Shown here one piece after another: positions 60,613 through 64,000 of a stretch of DNA of 64,000 nt. The stretch covers positions 1,216,210-1,280,209 of the forward strand of contig JACDOX010000157.1 in the NCBI GenBank assembly GCA_014549065.1. Direction: 5' to 3'. The position numbers and the translations under genes were made by a program. Each line of letters opens with the position of its first letter. Within the stretch, counting starts at the first letter, position 1. The notes under the pieces were generated by a model. It had not been told where the DNA came from, made no database searches, and saw only the letters and a list, made by a program, of their open reading frames with translations. Source of the DNA: Cardinalis cardinalis. Its lineage: Eukaryota > Chordata > Aves > Passeriformes > Cardinalidae.

Positions 60613-63600
60613 ATAGGAAGAGGGAAATGCAAGTGACTTTGTGCTCTCCACAAGGCAGAGCCTGTGGAAGAGGAGGTNGCTACAGACAGGTCTTTATTCC
60701 GTGTAAAAAGACTCTGCATAGAGCTCTCCAGCACTGGTGGAGGCAATTCCTGGGAAGAATGGCTCTGCTAGGGTGGTGGGGATCTCCCCTCTGCCTGTCC
60801 ATCCCTTTTTTCCAGGTTTCTCTTAAAAGATAGCTATTATAACCCCTTAAAAATGAGGCCAAAGGAACTCCTGCCATTTAAATGATGTCACAGCAGACAC
60901 CTCAGACCCCTGACCCCCTCCAGGTACCCAGCCTGTGCCCCCTGTGACATCCCAGCCTGGCCGTCCCTCCCCACCCTGCAGGCAGAGCTGCCAGCTCCGA
61001 GCTCCCCACCCAGACAACTCCCTGTGAGGTCTCACTGACCTGGCGTGGCTGCACTGGCGTGCTTCAGTGTGCATTTGTGATTATTTAGTGATGTTTGCTG
61101 GTTGATACACCCCAGTTTGAGCAGGGGAAGGCTGGAGCCCCTCAGGGCTGGCTTTGGTGCCTCCCATCTGCAGCTGCCCAGGCCCATCTGCTCTAAGGGC
61201 TCCCTCCTGTTGTGTGCCCAGCAGGGGCAGGACAGTTGGGAATTTTCCTGCTTTGGCGGACTTTTCAACAAAAGAGTGAAATGCTTTCAGTGAGTTCAAA
61301 ACTCTTTTTTTTCTAAGAAACTGTACAGTGAATGAACTACGATGGGCAAGGATGAAAATACAGCTAGCCTGTGACTCATACAAAATATACACAGCTGCCC
61401 CAAAACAGGCTTTTAATTAGTTCATTCTAAAATCCAGAAATTCTATCTCCCTGGTAAAAGATTGTTAGACCTAGCTTTAAAAAAAAAAAAAAGTATCAAT
61501 TTGTTTTGGGACATCCATTCCTGAATTTACAGAAATCACCTTAAGTGCTTATGTGCTCTGGGCTGAACCCTGCAAATGAGCAAATTTAAGCTGTTAGCTC
61601 TTCTCTGATTAAAATGCACTGTTGGTGTTTTTGTCTGCTTGTGCTTACACAACAGAGAATGGAAAACTTTCGCTTNTAATGTGTCTGCTTTTCTGCAGCA
61701 TGTTCACAAACACCAGAGACCTCATGACTTTTCTTTTTAGCAGCCTTAAGGTTATTTAAAATTCCTAGGACCTACTCACTCAGCAACCTGCCTTCCTTTA
61801 CCTCAGTGCTGTGTTCCTTTGCAGACCTGCACCATTGCACACACATCTTCTTTTTCCTCTTTTTCTTTCCTATTCATTTATTTATTTTAATCCTCAAAAG
61901 AAATTCTGACAATATGCAGAGGAAAATTAATTTTAAATTTAGGAATGAAATTAGAAGGGAGAAGAGCTTTCATATTTGTAGAAAAAGTGCAGAATTCTCA
62001 CAATTAAAAAAAAAAAGAATTTGGAACTGTCCTTTGTGAAAGTTGTCGGTCTAGGCAAACAAGTCTCCTGAAATTGGACCACACCTCTCTCTTCAGGTGA
62101 CTTTAGTCTCTGAAAACCCTGGGAGTGCTTTGTCTAAGACAACTTGAAAACACCTCATGAAAATAAGGCAAGANCCCCTCAGTCTGGGCAGGTCAGTGCT
62201 AACCATGGTGTCTGCTGGCACCAAGGTCCTTCTGACCTTCAACTGGAGTCACTTAGTCGGTTTTCACTTTCCCAAATCTCCATAATAATTCATTTTACTG
62301 GGGATTTGTTTCCAAGGGTGTTCCAGTAATGATATCCTATTTTCTTGTCCCCAGTCCTATGCTGGGCTCCACACAGGTATGAAATTCTGTAGAGTGGTGG
62401 CAGGATGGGGCTGACTAAAGGACAAAGAGACAGACAACTGGTGGAGAGCACAAATTTGCATGTATTTCCATTATTTTGGCACTGGGCAAAATGATTTCTG
62501 CATTGACTTTCCCTCAAAGCCACCGAGAATAAAGCTATAAAAGAAGATTATCAGAAAGTAGGCCATGTTGCTCTGCTTATCATATTCATGTTGCCACTTC
62601 TTATTTTCCAGAGGTGATTTCAGAGTGGATTCAGAGTGGAGGACTGGTGCAGTATGCTCTGCTGATGCATGCCTTCCTCTTAATCCCAGAGCACAAACCT
62701 TGTCCAAGGGTTATGGATGGTTCTTGCCAGGGGAATCAGGCATTAGGGGCCAATGCTGGGGGAATACAGGGGGAAATGTTGANTTTTTATTGTATGGCCT
62801 AGCAGAAGGTCATGTTTAAAAAGAAAACTAAAAATCTAAAAAAAAAAAGAAAGATATGTACCAGAATCTAGAGACATCCCATAGGAATTTCTTGTCTCTC
62901 NGGCAGAATTTACCAGCTGTAGCAACATGCATATTTCTCTCTCTATTCTTAGTGTAAGAGAACTGCCAATAAAAGCTGCTTTTCAGCTTCACAGATAACA
63001 CTATTTTTTCTCTTGCTTGCTATTTTTCCTGAAAGAACTTTGTTTGCTTTTTAACTGTAGAGCAACGGGGCCCCAGAAATTTCCAGTCTGTGATGAAACC
63101 TCAGTTGCAGAGCTCATCAGCTGAGTTTGTGAATTAGCAATGTCTGTATCCCNGGGCCACCATTCTTCTCAAATAATAGGGAGCTGGATCACTGCCCTTC
63201 TGGGTGAACATCAAAAGTCGTGGCCAAGAAGATGTGAAACATTGCTTCTAGAAGAATAAAGGTGAGGACAGCAGAGGCAGTCAGCGCTGCAAGTGCAACT
63301 GCTCACTTCATTAAAAAGGTGGCAAATCTGTGGGTGGCGAAATCAAACAGAGGTGGGAGTGTTACAGCCATGCTCTTCCATGTTTTCTCAAGCACTGCAG
63401 AGCTAAGATATCACCTCTCACTTCAACATTTGACAGATTTTATTTTATATGTCAGGCACCTCACAAACTTGAATTTCATTTAATACTCTGGTAAAGCCTC
63501 CCTCCTAGTAATAATGTTCTGCTTTCTGCTTTATAAACCACCAGAAAATCCATATGTTTCATGTTAATTCTGTTGAAAATACCTTGAACTGAATATCCTT

Positions 63601-64000
63601 TTAGAAATTTTGTTACACATTTCCAGCCTCAGAAATTCTTATTTTGAAGACCTGCTTCAAAGGACAGGTTTAAATCTTAGCTTAAAAAAAAAAATATATG
63701 CTCTGCTGGAAGTGTAGATAGTGGAATCTCTTTTTTTCCTACAAATCAAGTGCAACCTAGTCTAATTGTTATTGTGGTCCCTCCCCACTGCTTGCTTTCC
63801 ACTGTTATACAATAACCTCCTTTTGTTAGAAAGCAACAAAAAAATTAGGTTTAACTATGTCCCCTACTGGTGGCCTTGAAACTTTATGGCCTCCCCCTGA
63901 TACCCCATGCACATGACAATGTTCAAACCAGCCTTATTCTTTCTCAGGACAGGAATCAAACTCCTGAATAAATCAGAATTATTTCTAGNGGAAGACTTTT
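60613..64000. other. Non-genic sequence, no gene recognised
   Basis: It starts GC-richer (60880-61210) and becomes AT-rich. A-runs lie near 61477 and 62838. Open frames are short and lack domains. A possible regulatory block at 63060-63400 is listed separately. The right edge of the window shows no truncated gene. Confidence 0.55.
63060..63400. promoter_or_regulatory. Possible conserved non-coding element
   Basis: Complex, repeat-free block with retained CpGs (CAGCGCTGCAAG, GGTGGCGAAATC, AGTCGTGGCC) and balanced composition between AT-rich flanks. Motif texture is the only evidence. Confidence 0.2.

Noticed and set aside
1..64000. CRISPR arrays, operons, phage genes, toxin or defence systems
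   Set aside because: The sequence is vertebrate nuclear DNA. The tandem repeats here lack alternating unique spacers, and no prokaryotic gene signals are present.

Overview
The window reads as nuclear DNA from a bird, most likely a songbird (Passeriformes). The support is all from interspersed repeats: a 3'-truncated CR1 LINE (14727-14985), a tRNA-Ile-headed SINE with a CR1-like tail resembling zebra finch TguSINE1 (7459-7590), an older amniote CR1/L3-like remnant (36028-36200), and four endogenous retroviral long terminal repeats (LTRs) of types I associate with songbird genomes (36467-37086, 46357-46729, 59452-59889, 60196-60603). The repeat names come from memory of these families, not from a search. 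Base composition is mostly AT-rich with a few GC-richer patches, and isolated N characters occur throughout, as in a draft assembly with ambiguous bases.

I find no protein-coding gene, no convincing exon, no tRNA, rRNA or other RNA gene, no CpG island, and nothing bacterial such as operons, CRISPR arrays or insertion sequences. Every open frame is short or lies in GC-rich, low-complexity sequence and lacks a recognisable domain. The window is therefore either a large intergenic interval or the inside of a very long intron.

Layout. 1-7.0 kb: featureless AT-rich sequence. 7.0-15 kb: a 21-bp tandem repeat, the SINE, small hairpins and microsatellites, and the CR1 fragment. 15-27.2 kb: a perfect 47-bp tandem duplication, a CR1 remnant, a 140-bp tandem duplication, and blocks whose composition suggests conserved regulatory DNA (notably 24150-24440). 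27-46 kb: mostly featureless, with the old CR1-like remnant and an LTR whose 3' junction with host DNA is itself tandemly duplicated. 46-59 kb: a clean solo LTR with a 6-bp target duplication, a long (AAAAT)n microsatellite, GC-rich stretches and more candidate regulatory blocks. 59.2-60.6 kb is the most structured part: a 58-bp minisatellite split by an LTR on the minus strand, followed 306 bp later by a related LTR on the plus strand. 60.6-64 kb: ordinary non-genic sequence with one possible regulatory block.

No genes here can be said to work together. The interest lies in retroelement history, tandem-repeat biology and possible distal enhancers. I do not see evidence of an undescribed molecular system.
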